This document shows positions 6,738 through 13,544 of a DNA stretch of 25,939 nt, one piece after another. Position 1 is the first letter of the stretch; every line of letters begins with the position of its first letter. A model generated the notes under the pieces. The model was given only the letters and a program-made list of their open reading frames with translations. It did no database searches and was not told the origin of the DNA. The position numbers and the translations under genes are program-made. Origin of the DNA: Methanoregula sp. (GTDB taxonomy: Archaea; Halobacteriota; Methanomicrobia; Methanomicrobiales; Methanospirillaceae); contig JALOBP010000041.1 in assembly GCA_023228295.1 (NCBI GenBank), positions 1 through 25,939 of the forward strand. The letters are read 5' to 3'.

Positions 6738-7292
6738 TCATTGATCCCCATAATTATCTGCCGGCACATCCCCAGTCACAACAGAACCTTCCGGTACCCG
6801 GGCGCCGGTTCCAACACAGACACCCGGCCCGATAACGGCATTGTTCTCCAGGACACATCCGTCTTCAAGAATGGTGCCACGGTTTTTTTGAATTCGGGGC
6901 TGCGGGAAGATTTGATCCATGACGAACCGAACCCCCGACCCGATGACAACATCGGAACCGATCCGGGTAAACCGGGGGATCCATACTTCATTCCCGATGG
7001 TCACGGAATCGGCAATCACAACATCTGAATCGATGAACGACCATTCGCCGATCCTGACCCCGTCGCCAATTGCCGTGCTGTCGCGGATGAATACATTATC
7101 CCCGCAGCTGAACCGGTCCCCGATAAACACGTTGCCATAGATCACGCAATGCATTCCGATGGACGGCTCCGACCCGATCCGTACGCCGGGAAAATGGTCC
7201 GACCGTAGTGCACCGGGAGAAGGCAGCCCGATCAGTGTTGACTGCTGGATCCGGAATGGCATCTGGTTGTTCTGCAGGTTATCGGGAATCAT
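6738..7292 (-). CDS. Second hexapeptide-repeat acyltransferase
   Basis: This 184-residue protein is built almost wholly of left-handed beta-helix repeats (VFIGDR, TAIGDG, VRIGEW, VTIGNE, TRIGSD, AVIGPG and others). A mid-helix insertion, VMDQIFPQPRIQKNRG, is placed like the NDRYPP loop of the other acyltransferase. The conserved Asn-Asp is missing, so the acceptor is probably different. It is the first gene of the minus-strand glycan run, separated from the dehydrogenase by 116 nt. It may O- or N-acylate another sugar of the same glycan. Alternatively it could be a diverged paralogue. I cannot assign the acceptor. Confidence 0.85.
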   Translation of the reverse strand: MIPDNLQNNQMPFRIQQSTLIGLPSPGALRSDHFPGVRIGSEPSIGMHCVIYGNVFIGDRFSCGDNVFIRDSTAIGDGVRIGEWSFIDSDVVIADSVTIGNEVWIPRFTRIGSDVVIGSGVRFVMDQIFPQPRIQKNRGTILEDGCVLENNAVIGPGVCVGTGARVPEGSVVTGDVPADNYGDQ

Positions 7293-7357
7293 GGTGAAAA
7301 CCTCATGGCGTATTGATCTGTACCGGCAATATCTGTAGTCTTTTATGATTGTTTACC

Positions 7358-7370
7358 TATATGATAAGTT
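7358..7370 (-). promoter_or_regulatory. Candidate TATA box for the glycan locus
   Basis: On the minus strand CTTATCATATAGG lies about 70 nt before the first acyltransferase start. Initiation near 7337 would leave a leader of about 45 nt. A second AT-rich box (TCATAAAA) lies around 7343-7350. The choice between them is uncertain. Confidence 0.35.
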
Positions 7371-7598
7371 TTTTCTTTGTGCTACGGGACTGTGCTGTTT
7401 CTGGAATGAACCCGCGGCAATAAAATATTAAATGCCATTGGAAATACGGGTGGTTTTATATCGTATGCTTTTCATAGTGACAATTTTACGGGTCCGGATT
7501 TTTTTCGATCTCGCAGAGTATTTTGAAAAAAAATAGGGTGAATGGAAATGGATTTTTTGAATGGAAAAATTGCTCTGAATAAATCATCCAGTAATTAC

Positions 7599-7800
7599 TG
7601 ACGCTCTCGGGGGCTCCGCTTGCGCTCTGCCCCCGCCGCTGAGGCATCCCCCGCTGAGCGATAACGACGTATTACCTTCACTCCAAAATGAAAATTCTCC
7701 GGTTCCCGGGATGATAGGAATTGAGGCCGCCGCGGGGCGCCCTCCGGGGCGGCGGCAGTTATCCTTCAGGGGGCATGGGGGCATCAGCCCCCATCTTTGC
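7599..7800 (+). repeat. Dispersed structured element, copy A
   Basis: The element opens with TGACGCTC, continues through a GC-rich stretch to GCGATAACGACGTATTACC (about 7656-7674) and then AAAATGAAAATTCT. It next has AATTGAGGCCGCCGCGGGG with a GCCGCCGC/GCGGCGGC stem, and ends in the perfect hairpin ATGGGGGC-ATCA-GCCCCCAT (7775-7794). The same blocks in the same order occur at 12871-13062, with partial relatives near 9880-10008 (inverted) and 19947-20016. No open frame is shared. It could be a miniature mobile element or a structured RNA. Confidence 0.6.
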
Positions 7801-7930
7801 GAGAGAGGATTTCTCCGAGAACAAAAAAACAAAACCGGTCAGAAATTCTTTTGATTGGAAATTTTTTTTATCGGAAAAGAATTCTCTAAAAAATCCATTT
7901 TCTTTTGTCGGACTTTTTCAAAAAAATCTC

Positions 7931-8005
7931 CCGGATTTTCCGGAAAATATTTTTAAAATCCGGAACAAAAAAAATCCGGAAAATTTCCCGCCCGGGTTTT
8001 CCGGA
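7931..8005. repeat. Two tandem TCCGGA-containing hairpins
   Basis: CCGGATTTT (7931-7939) pairs perfectly with AAAATCCGG (7955-7963). TCCGGAAAA (7975-7983) pairs perfectly with TTTTCCGGA (7997-8005). A further TCCGGT follows. Both stems are 9 bp with flanking A/T tracts. Function is unknown. Confidence 0.6.
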
Positions 8006-8581
8006 ATTTTTCCTGGAAAAAATATCCGGTCATTGCGATGCTTTGTGCGGGAAAATTCTGCCGGGCGTTTTGTGCAATGGATTACCGTACACTGTTGTCG
8101 GTCCAGAACATTTTCCTGTACGGCACCGGCGGGATGGCCGGGCGACCCTGGTGTGGTCGGAGAATCTCCTTCCGTTTCGGGTACCTCCCATCCGGGCCTA
8201 AAATCGCCTCCGTTGACCCCCCACAATACCAAAAAACGGATCTCATTCGCGATTTTATATGTCTCTTTATTCAGATTCGTTCAAAATGACCTCCGATTGG
8301 CCTGAAATGGGGTAAACCTCGCCCGGAAACCGGCCTCTTTAGGCCTCTTTGGATGCATGATCTCCACCCGACCTGACCATTCCCTCATTCCCCGGATTTG
8401 CGAAAAATCACCCAGCAAAAATCCCGTCATATTCGCGTTCTGTGCGATTATCGGGCATCCCCGCCTGTCCCTGAATGTGCCCCAGGGACCCCCGGATCGC
8501 GATCTTCACGACGGAGAACCGGATACCGGTTACGGGCTGGGCCCTCTGGGGGGAATTTCTCCGACGGAGCCGGGATGACGT

Positions 8582-8608
8582 GGGGGGATGGGAGTGATGG
8601 GGAGGGGG
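8582..8608 (+). other. Potential G-quadruplex motif
   Basis: Four runs of three or more G (GGGGGG, GGG, GGGG, GGGGG) are separated by loops of 2, 6 and 1 bases. GATGGGA-type repeats follow. This satisfies the usual quadruplex pattern. No role is known here. Confidence 0.5.
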
Positions 8609-8754
8609 ATCGTGAGATGGGAGATGGGATTTCTGACATGTGGAGATGGTTCGACGGTACCGGCGTGCAGGGACGAGAAGTCCAAAACAGGGGTTCCTTT
8701 CATTCCAGCATACCCCGGCCCGTTTTCCGGGCGATCGTCCCACCAAATACGGCT

Positions 8755-8836
8755 AATTATGACCCCTGTTTCTCCGACGTGAAATTGAACAAAAATGAGG
8801 GAATTATTACCTCATTTTCAGGAATTATGACCCCTG
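8755..8836. repeat. Hairpin flanked by 14-nt direct repeats
   Basis: AATTATGACCCCTG occurs exactly at 8755-8768 and 8823-8836. Between the copies, AAAATGAGG (8792-8800) and CCTCATTTT (8810-8818) form a perfect 9-bp stem with a 9-nt loop. The layout resembles a regulator-binding or recombination site, but no neighbour explains it. Confidence 0.55.
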
Positions 8837-9109
8837 GACGTGGCCCGGCAAGGCCACGGGCCGGAACTCTCCGTCGGAGAATGAACGTCCCCGGACTGTA
8901 TCTCCCATAATGGTAGTGCGACCGGATGATCCCCGACGAACGACCCCGGGAATGGCAGGGATTTTTGTTACAATATGCCGGCAGTGCGGACCGGTCTCCA
9001 CGATATTATTTTCCGTAACGGTTGCATTTGAAAAAAAATCCGGCAGAACCGGCAGAATTTGTCAAAGCTGAACTTTTAAAAGATGAAGGGGATAATAGCA
9101 GATCACGCC

Positions 9110-9814
9110 ATGTATTTTTTCTTCCACTTTGTTACCGGTATCATCATCGGGCTTCTCATCAGGGATTTTACCCGGGACGACCGGTGGCTGCTTCCCTGCA
9201 TTGTCGGTGCAATTCTTCCGGACCTGATCGACAAACCTGTCGGGTATCTCCTCTTCCCGACAACGATCGGGTATGGAAGGATTTACAACCATACGCTCCT
9301 TATCGCCCTGCTTGTCCTCGCAATCGGCCTTACAATCTGGAAATTAAAAAAAGATCCCGGCGTTATCGCGCTTGGCATGGGGATTCTCTCCCACCAGATC
9401 CTTGACCTGATGTGGCGGCAACCTCAAAGCTGGTATTACCCGTTCTTTGGCCCATTCCAGGCCGGGACCACCAAAGATTATTTTTTCACCATGCTGATGA
9501 GGGAACTGAATAATCCCTTTGAACGTGCCCTCGTATTCATACTCGCCACCGGCATCATTGTCTATATTTATCGTCATCGGATCTTATCTGCCATAAGTAA
9601 CAACAGGCAGCATCTCTCCACGGCAGCCGCTGCATGTGCACTCATCCTCTGTATCATTTCAGGAATAATTATCGGGCTGGGAAGTACAGGACAATCCTTC
9701 CTTGTTCTTGGCTGGAGCCGGCCTGAGGAATTGCTCATTGGCGGCGTAGTTATTGCCCTTGCTGCATATCCTGCCTGGCGCTGGCACACAATTATCCGCA
9801 GTACGATAAAATGA
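9110..9814 (+). CDS. DUF457/YdjM-type membrane-bound predicted metal-dependent hydrolase
   Basis: This is a multi-spanning protein of the DUF457 family. Family-type metal-binding His and Asp residues are present: HF in MYFFFHFVTGI, the segment GAILPDLIDKP, NHTLLIALL, and GILSHQILDLMW. The activity of the family is not established; members are called predicted membrane metal-dependent hydrolases. A longer frame starts at 9083, but a good TATA box (CTTTTAAAAG, 9073-9082) would initiate near 9103. That makes the ATG at 9110 the likelier, nearly leaderless start and puts the family motif right at the N-terminus. The C-terminal half (residues from about 140) adds helices beyond the minimal domain. 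The gene is monocistronic, followed by a T6 run at 9837-9842. Confidence 0.8.
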   Translation: MYFFFHFVTGIIIGLLIRDFTRDDRWLLPCIVGAILPDLIDKPVGYLLFPTTIGYGRIYNHTLLIALLVLAIGLTIWKLKKDPGVIALGMGILSHQILDLMWRQPQSWYYPFFGPFQAGTTKDYFFTMLMRELNNPFERALVFILATGIIVYIYRHRILSAISNNRQHLSTAAAACALILCIISGIIIGLGSTGQSFLVLGWSRPEELLIGGVVIALAAYPAWRWHTIIRSTIK

Positions 9815-9879
9815 AATCAGGTACGAACGTTCCCGGTTTTTTCTCTGCAGAGAATGTTTTCCTGTGAAAAGGTGCCTCG

Positions 9880-10008
9880 CCCGAACGCCACCAGCCCCTT
9901 ATGGGGAGCGCGGTACAGGGTGATGCCACGATTCGGGTTGCCGGTAATACGTGGCCTTAACGATTGGGGATGCAGTAGTGGCGGGGCGAAGTTCCGTGGG
10001 CGTCAACA
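9880..10008 (-). repeat. Dispersed structured element, copy C (inverted, partial)
   Basis: Read on the minus strand it starts TGTTGACGCCCACGGAACTT, nearly the same as copy B at 12871, and reaches CACGTATTACC as copies A and D do. Further on it has a short CCCC-ATAA-GGGG hairpin. It lies between convergent genes. Confidence 0.55.
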
Positions 10009-10045
10009 TTTTTTGATCATTCCGATAAAATATTTTTCTCGCGTG

Positions 10046-10052
10046 AAAAAAA
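10046..10052 (-). terminator. Oligo-T terminator candidate
   Basis: There is a T7 run in the minus-strand transcript about 40 nt past the stop of the 618-residue membrane protein gene. T8 and T7 runs for the plus strand follow at about 10062 and 10083. Confidence 0.35.
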
Positions 10053-10091
10053 CTCCGTAGATTTTTTTTGAAACATTCCCGTTTTTTTTAA

Positions 10092-11948
10092 TTAGATGAC
10101 GAGAGTTTTCACAACGGCTTTTGTCATCCCGTCAGTAATTTTTTTCCCGTACATCAACTGGATGGCTTTCCAGTCTAAAGAACTCATCTGATTTCCCAGG
10201 GAAGTGTCAGTATAAAACAGGCTGTCTGAATATTTTGCAGTTTCCCCAGAGAAACCCAGATCATAGAGGATCGCCCGCTGTATCCACCTTTTCCGTACAT
10301 TGCCGCTCATATCCGTATTTATAAAGGTTTTTTCTTCACTACGGATAAAATAAATGGTCCCGGAATCGACATTCTTATAACTTGCACGTGTCAGATCGGA
10401 ATTTAACTGGTTCAACGATTCTCCCGGTAAAAATTCCAGGGTAATATCCGCAGGACTGTTAAAGTTCACATTCGTTGAAATTTTTGTAGTAGCTGAATAC
10501 GCATTGAACTGTCCGATAAAATCATTCAGGATAGTGACATCGGTCTCCTTATAGGGCCCAAGGTAAGATACAGCCACAAGGCTTTTATTAGCTTTCTGGA
10601 TTTTACTGCTGTCGGGGCCGAATGCAATTTCAATGAGATGGTAGCCAATGTCCGCAGATGAATATGCTTTAGCGGTGGGAATGGCTGAAACCGTGACTTT
10701 TGCAGGTGTGGTCGTAGGTTTCGGGGTCACTTTTATTGTTGGTGTTACGGTTGCCCCGGTCTTGTTCACTGCCATAGCAGGAGACTGGTTACCGGTGGAA
10801 TTAATTGCCGTACTGTTGCCGGCATCAAAAGGATTCCATGCCCCGGAAATGATCGAACTGACAAGAACAAAGAGGATGATTACCGATATCCCGATAAAAA
10901 CCGGGATAAACGGCTGCATTGCAGGCCCTGCCGAACCGGTTTCCGAAACAGGATGGATCGTCATTGGAGTTTCAACACGGCTCGTCAGGTCCGGGCTCAC
11001 GGCAATATCAAATGTCCTGTACCCGTTTGCCTGAAGCAGGCTCTCCGTAACATGGCCCGCACCGGAAGATTGGCCACCATTTTGTAATGAGGGGGCATGC
11101 TGATCGGATAACTTTACCTTCTCCTTTGCCCACTGCTCCCGCTGTGCTGCAACCGCACGGGCAACCTCATCCAGCGGCCCGGATATTGCATCCCAGCTGA
11201 TACTGGCGTTTTCATCATCCCTCAGGATATCCGGAGTCTGGTTTAAGAAAGATTCGAACTCATCAAGGTCACTCTCTTCATAACACGACGGGATCAGCGA
11301 GAGGATATCGGGGGTCTCCACACCTTTTTCAAAATGCCGGACAACCGCCGGGCCGACAAGAAGCACAATATCCTGGTCAAACTTTGGTTCCGGGTACCTC
11401 TGGTTGAACCGGGCTGCAATAACGGTCAGCTCACGAAGTGCCGAACGCCAGTTCCGGTCAGTACCGAGCCTTACGCGGATGTTCTCGGCAAGGGGCGTTG
11501 CCAGAGATTCGATGAGTTTCCGGTCAAGGTTATACATGCCGGAAAGGTGCGAGTTTTTGTTCTCTTCAATCACTTTTGAAAAAGTGCCCAGGATCATCAG
11601 GTAATTTGCGGCAACACCCTGTTTCTGGACAAGACGGAACATCTTTGCCAGGTCATCGCAAAAACAAAGGAGGTCAGAACAGATCCGTACCTGGAGCGGG
11701 ATTGCAGGTTCCCCTTCGCTGCCGGTGCCGGCATGCTCTTTTTTAAGATCCTCGCATTTTCCGGAAATAAACCGGCGGGCCTGGCGGATATCCTCCGGTT
11801 CAACCGGGATTATTCCCTTCTCATAGAGATCAAGAAAGGCGTGAACGGATTGTTTCCTTACGGTATCATGGGCCCGGTAATATTTCAGGCAATAATCGTA
11901 ATAGACATTATAATCAGATTCTTTGAACTGAATCTGAATCTTTTCCAT
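10092..11948 (-). CDS. Single-pass membrane protein with DUF2927-like extracytoplasmic domain
   Basis: The 618-residue protein has a helical cytoplasmic N-terminal part (about 1-340) that matches no family I recognise. One membrane helix follows at about 347-369, then a Ser/Thr/Asn/Pro-rich linker (about 375-430) with N-glycosylation sequons. The outer domain spans about 430-618. Its end (VRKRWIQRAILYDLGFSGE, SLFYTDT, then LDWKAIQLMYGKKITDGM) strongly resembles the C-terminal part of DUF2927, a predicted peptidase-like family of secreted proteins. No HExxH motif is visible, so catalytic activity is doubtful. Absence of an N-terminal signal suggests an N-in, C-out topology. A TATA box (11970-11979) points to a leaderless mRNA. 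The gene is monocistronic and next to the gene for another secreted protein. Confidence 0.75.
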   Translation of the reverse strand: MEKIQIQFKESDYNVYYDYCLKYYRAHDTVRKQSVHAFLDLYEKGIIPVEPEDIRQARRFISGKCEDLKKEHAGTGSEGEPAIPLQVRICSDLLCFCDDLAKMFRLVQKQGVAANYLMILGTFSKVIEENKNSHLSGMYNLDRKLIESLATPLAENIRVRLGTDRNWRSALRELTVIAARFNQRYPEPKFDQDIVLLVGPAVVRHFEKGVETPDILSLIPSCYEESDLDEFESFLNQTPDILRDDENASISWDAISGPLDEVARAVAAQREQWAKEKVKLSDQHAPSLQNGGQSSGAGHVTESLLQANGYRTFDIAVSPDLTSRVETPMTIHPVSETGSAGPAMQPFIPVFIGISVIILFVLVSSIISGAWNPFDAGNSTAINSTGNQSPAMAVNKTGATVTPTIKVTPKPTTTPAKVTVSAIPTAKAYSSADIGYHLIEIAFGPDSSKIQKANKSLVAVSYLGPYKETDVTILNDFIGQFNAYSATTKISTNVNFNSPADITLEFLPGESLNQLNSDLTRASYKNVDSGTIYFIRSEEKTFINTDMSGNVRKRWIQRAILYDLGFSGETAKYSDSLFYTDTSLGNQMSSLDWKAIQLMYGKKITDGMTKAVVKTLVI

Positions 11949-11969
11949 GAAATCTAATTCTGCCTCCCA

Positions 11970-11979
11970 TTATATTATT
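11970..11979 (-). promoter_or_regulatory. TATA box for the DUF2927-like gene
   Basis: AATAATATAA on the minus strand is centred about 27 nt before the ATG at 11948, so transcription would start at or next to the start codon. A GGGAGG lies between the two but is probably not needed in a leaderless mRNA. Confidence 0.45.
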
Positions 11980-12174
11980 TTTCGTATTCTGTTTCCACGG
12001 GGTGAATCAAGAGAGCAGAGATAAAATGGCAATGGCAATTCCATGATTAATCCGGGTCCATATATTCATTGCCGGTCAGGATACCCGGGAACCGGGTTTC
12101 AACAGGAATGGATTCACCTGTTATGATGATATCCGGAAAAAAACAGGTAAATGGTGATCCATGCCCAGGTTTTT

Positions 12175-12181
12175 AAAAAAA
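12175..12181 (-). terminator. Oligo-T terminator candidate
   Basis: A T7 run in the minus-strand transcript 18 nt past the stop of the small secreted-protein gene; another lies at about 12137-12143. Confidence 0.35.
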
Positions 12182-12198
12182 TCCGGGCAGTTCTGTTC

Positions 12199-12729
12199 TT
12201 ATGAAACGGTTCCAATGATATGACGGACAGGCGGGATTTCTTCCTGGTTGAAAAATTCCTCAGTGTACCCGTCCGGGAAACTGACACGGGTAACATCTGG
12301 TGAAAAATCAGCCTGGATAAACCGGGCAAACCAGAAGGTCTCCAATGCTTTTCCGGCACTCCTGAACGTAAGCGAAGGTGAATTCAGGGAGACAACCCCA
12401 TTGGTCACCCTGCGGGTTGCAAAATCTTCAATGAAGAACTGTGCATGATTTCCCGATACCCCGGTGACCATGACATTTTTGCTGGACTGGAACCTGAACG
12501 CTTTTGCCAGTTCAGTTGACGGATCTGCAATCCGTGCGAATACCGCAACATTCTCGTACCAGGTGAGATCGTAATCGAATGTTATCCGGGCATCGGTATT
12601 ATCCTGGATGGTAATATCAAGGGTTCTGGCCGTGAACGCCTGTGCCGGGCAGCCTGCCAGGATAAGCACAAGAATGCATATCCCCGCTCCCCCAATGACG
12701 TGCTTCATCATCCATTTCATTGATTGCAT
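12199..12729 (-). CDS. Secreted protein or lipoprotein of unknown function
   Basis: I recognise no family. The chosen ATG follows a GGGAAT element; an upstream TTG at 12774 would add 15 residues and is less likely. The resulting 176-residue protein has a classic export signal with a hydrophobic core (about residues 11-25). This is followed by LAGC (Cys27), a possible lipobox, and AQA-F just after it, a possible signal peptidase I site. The mature part looks all-beta (TLDITIQDNTDARITFDYDL, then NVMVTGVSGNHAQFFIEDF) and carries no further Cys. It likely sits on the outer face of the membrane. It is transcribed toward the DUF2927-like gene but is separated from it by 250 nt. Confidence 0.7.
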   Translation of the reverse strand: MQSMKWMMKHVIGGAGICILVLILAGCPAQAFTARTLDITIQDNTDARITFDYDLTWYENVAVFARIADPSTELAKAFRFQSSKNVMVTGVSGNHAQFFIEDFATRRVTNGVVSLNSPSLTFRSAGKALETFWFARFIQADFSPDVTRVSFPDGYTEEFFNQEEIPPVRHIIGTVS

Positions 12730-12870
12730 ACTATTCCCAATAGAGATGATAAGGTTTCTCCAACACCGTGGCAAAAAACAGGGATGTTTTCAGCAGCATT
12801 TTTACCAGGGAACATGGTCAGTTGCGGATCGTTAAAAAAACTGTTCTGGTGAAATGATCGGAAAAAAAAT

Positions 12871-13062
12871 GTTGACGCTCATGGAACTTCGCCCCGTCAC
12901 TAAGGCGCCCCTAATCGGGATGACGACGAATTATCTGGTTCTTAAAATGAAATTTCTGGCAAATGATATATGGACTGATAATTGAAACCGCCGCGGGGGA
13001 CCTTATTAGGCCGGCAGCAGGAATCCCTTTGGATGCATAGGGGCATTTGCCCCACCATAGTG
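12871..13062 (+). repeat. Dispersed structured element, copy B
   Basis: Blocks follow in the same order as in copy A: TTGACGCTC, GGGATGACGACGAATTATC, AAAATGAAATTTCT, AATTGAAACCGCCGCGGGGG, and a terminal hairpin GGGGCA-TT-TGCCCC (13040-13053). The opening is almost identical to copy C. Conservation of the final hairpin with changed bases hints at selection for structure. Confidence 0.6.
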
Positions 13063-13226
13063 AATGAGGTATTCTGTAGTACAGAAAAATTCAAATCTAT
13101 TGATCGGATTTTTAAATGATCCAGCCCGGTTCCGCCCGGCACCAGAGATTTTATTTACGATTCCTCCGGGGAAAACCGGTAACAGGGATCAAAAAACATG
13201 CATCCCACACGGGATATCTATACCTG

Positions 13227-13235
13227 CATATAAAA
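13227..13235 (+). promoter_or_regulatory. TATA box of the MoxR operon
   Basis: CATATAAAA is a good archaeal TATA box. Initiation near 13256 would give a leader of about 28 nt containing AAAGGTAAT before the first ATG at 13284. Confidence 0.5.
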
Positions 13236-13283
13236 TCAGAAAATTACCTATATCCGAAATTCCTAAAGGTAATCCGGGACCTG

Positions 13284-13544
13284 ATGAAAAAGAAGATCGC
13301 GGCAGTCATTGCAATTGCACTCTGGCTCATGATTATCAGTACGTTCATGCTTCTGGCATCCCGTATTGACCTTGAGATCTTTTTTGTGCTCTGGCTTATC
13401 GGGCTTCTTGTCATCGTTGAATTGATGGACACGAAGTTCTCCCTCCCGCAATACATGAGATACCTCAAATACGTTGTTGCTGTCGGGATCATTATTTTCG
13501 GCGGGATCGTTACGACAAAAATCATGGAGATCTTATCCTCATGA
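13284..13544 (+). CDS. Small membrane protein, first gene of the MoxR operon
   Basis: The 86-residue protein begins MKKKIAAVIAIALWLMIIS and has three predicted membrane helices (about 4-24, 28-48 and 60-79). I recognise no family. The longer open frame upstream lacks membrane or coding character, and the ATG at 13284 follows an AAAGGTAAT element, so I start it there. Its stop overlaps the ATG of the DUF4129 gene (ATGA), a sign of translational coupling. Its consistent position at the head of the operon suggests it is a subunit or anchor for the system. Confidence 0.75.
   Translation: MKKKIAAVIAIALWLMIISTFMLLASRIDLEIFFVLWLIGLLVIVELMDTKFSLPQYMRYLKYVVAVGIIIFGGIVTTKIMEILSS

Larger units (their letters stand above)
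8557..8881. repeat. 325-bp segment bounded by 13-nt inverted repeats
   Basis: TTCTCCGACGGAG at 8557-8569 is exactly complementary to CTCCGTCGGAGAA at 8869-8881. A partial third copy (TTCTCCGACG) lies at 8770-8779. Inside are a G-rich run, 14-nt direct repeats around a hairpin, and a 7-bp stem CGTGGCC/GGCCACG (8839-8858). No target-site duplication or gene is visible. It could be a MITE-like remnant. Confidence 0.45.
7293..9082. other. 1.8-kb region without a convincing gene
   Basis: The longest open frames here have low-complexity or shadow-like translations and no ribosome-binding sites, so I call no gene. The stretch holds a possible promoter for the glycan locus (7358-7370), a copy of a dispersed structured element (7599-7800) and tandem TCCGGA hairpins (7931-8005). 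It also holds a G-quadruplex-type run (8582-8608) and a 325-bp inverted-repeat-bounded segment (8557-8881) with internal direct repeats and hairpins. The part from about 8100 to 8550 shows nothing I can name. Confidence 0.7.
12730..13283. other. Divergent intergenic region
   Basis: This 554-nt gap separates the secreted-protein gene (minus) from the MoxR operon (plus). It contains dispersed element copy B (12871-13062) and the operon's TATA box. I see no small gene in the rest. Confidence 0.65.

Noticed and set aside
7721..8305. Long plus-strand open frame (194 codons) in the gene-free region
   Set aside because: Its beginning lies in repeat copy A, the translation is low-complexity and Lys/Asn/Phe-rich over the TCCGGA hairpins, there is no ribosome-binding site, and no family resemblance.
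8851..8862. Possible CRISPR-like or rho-independent repeat around GGCCACGGGCC
   Set aside because: Only one hairpin, no regular spacing of repeats and no cas genes in the window.
8398..8910. Plus-strand open frame (170 codons)
   Set aside because: Runs through G-rich repeats, hairpins and the inverted-repeat segment; its Gly/Arg/Pro-rich translation follows base composition, not a protein fold.
13075..13110. TTCAAATC resembling a tRNA T-loop
   Set aside because: No acceptor, D or anticodon stem can be folded around it.
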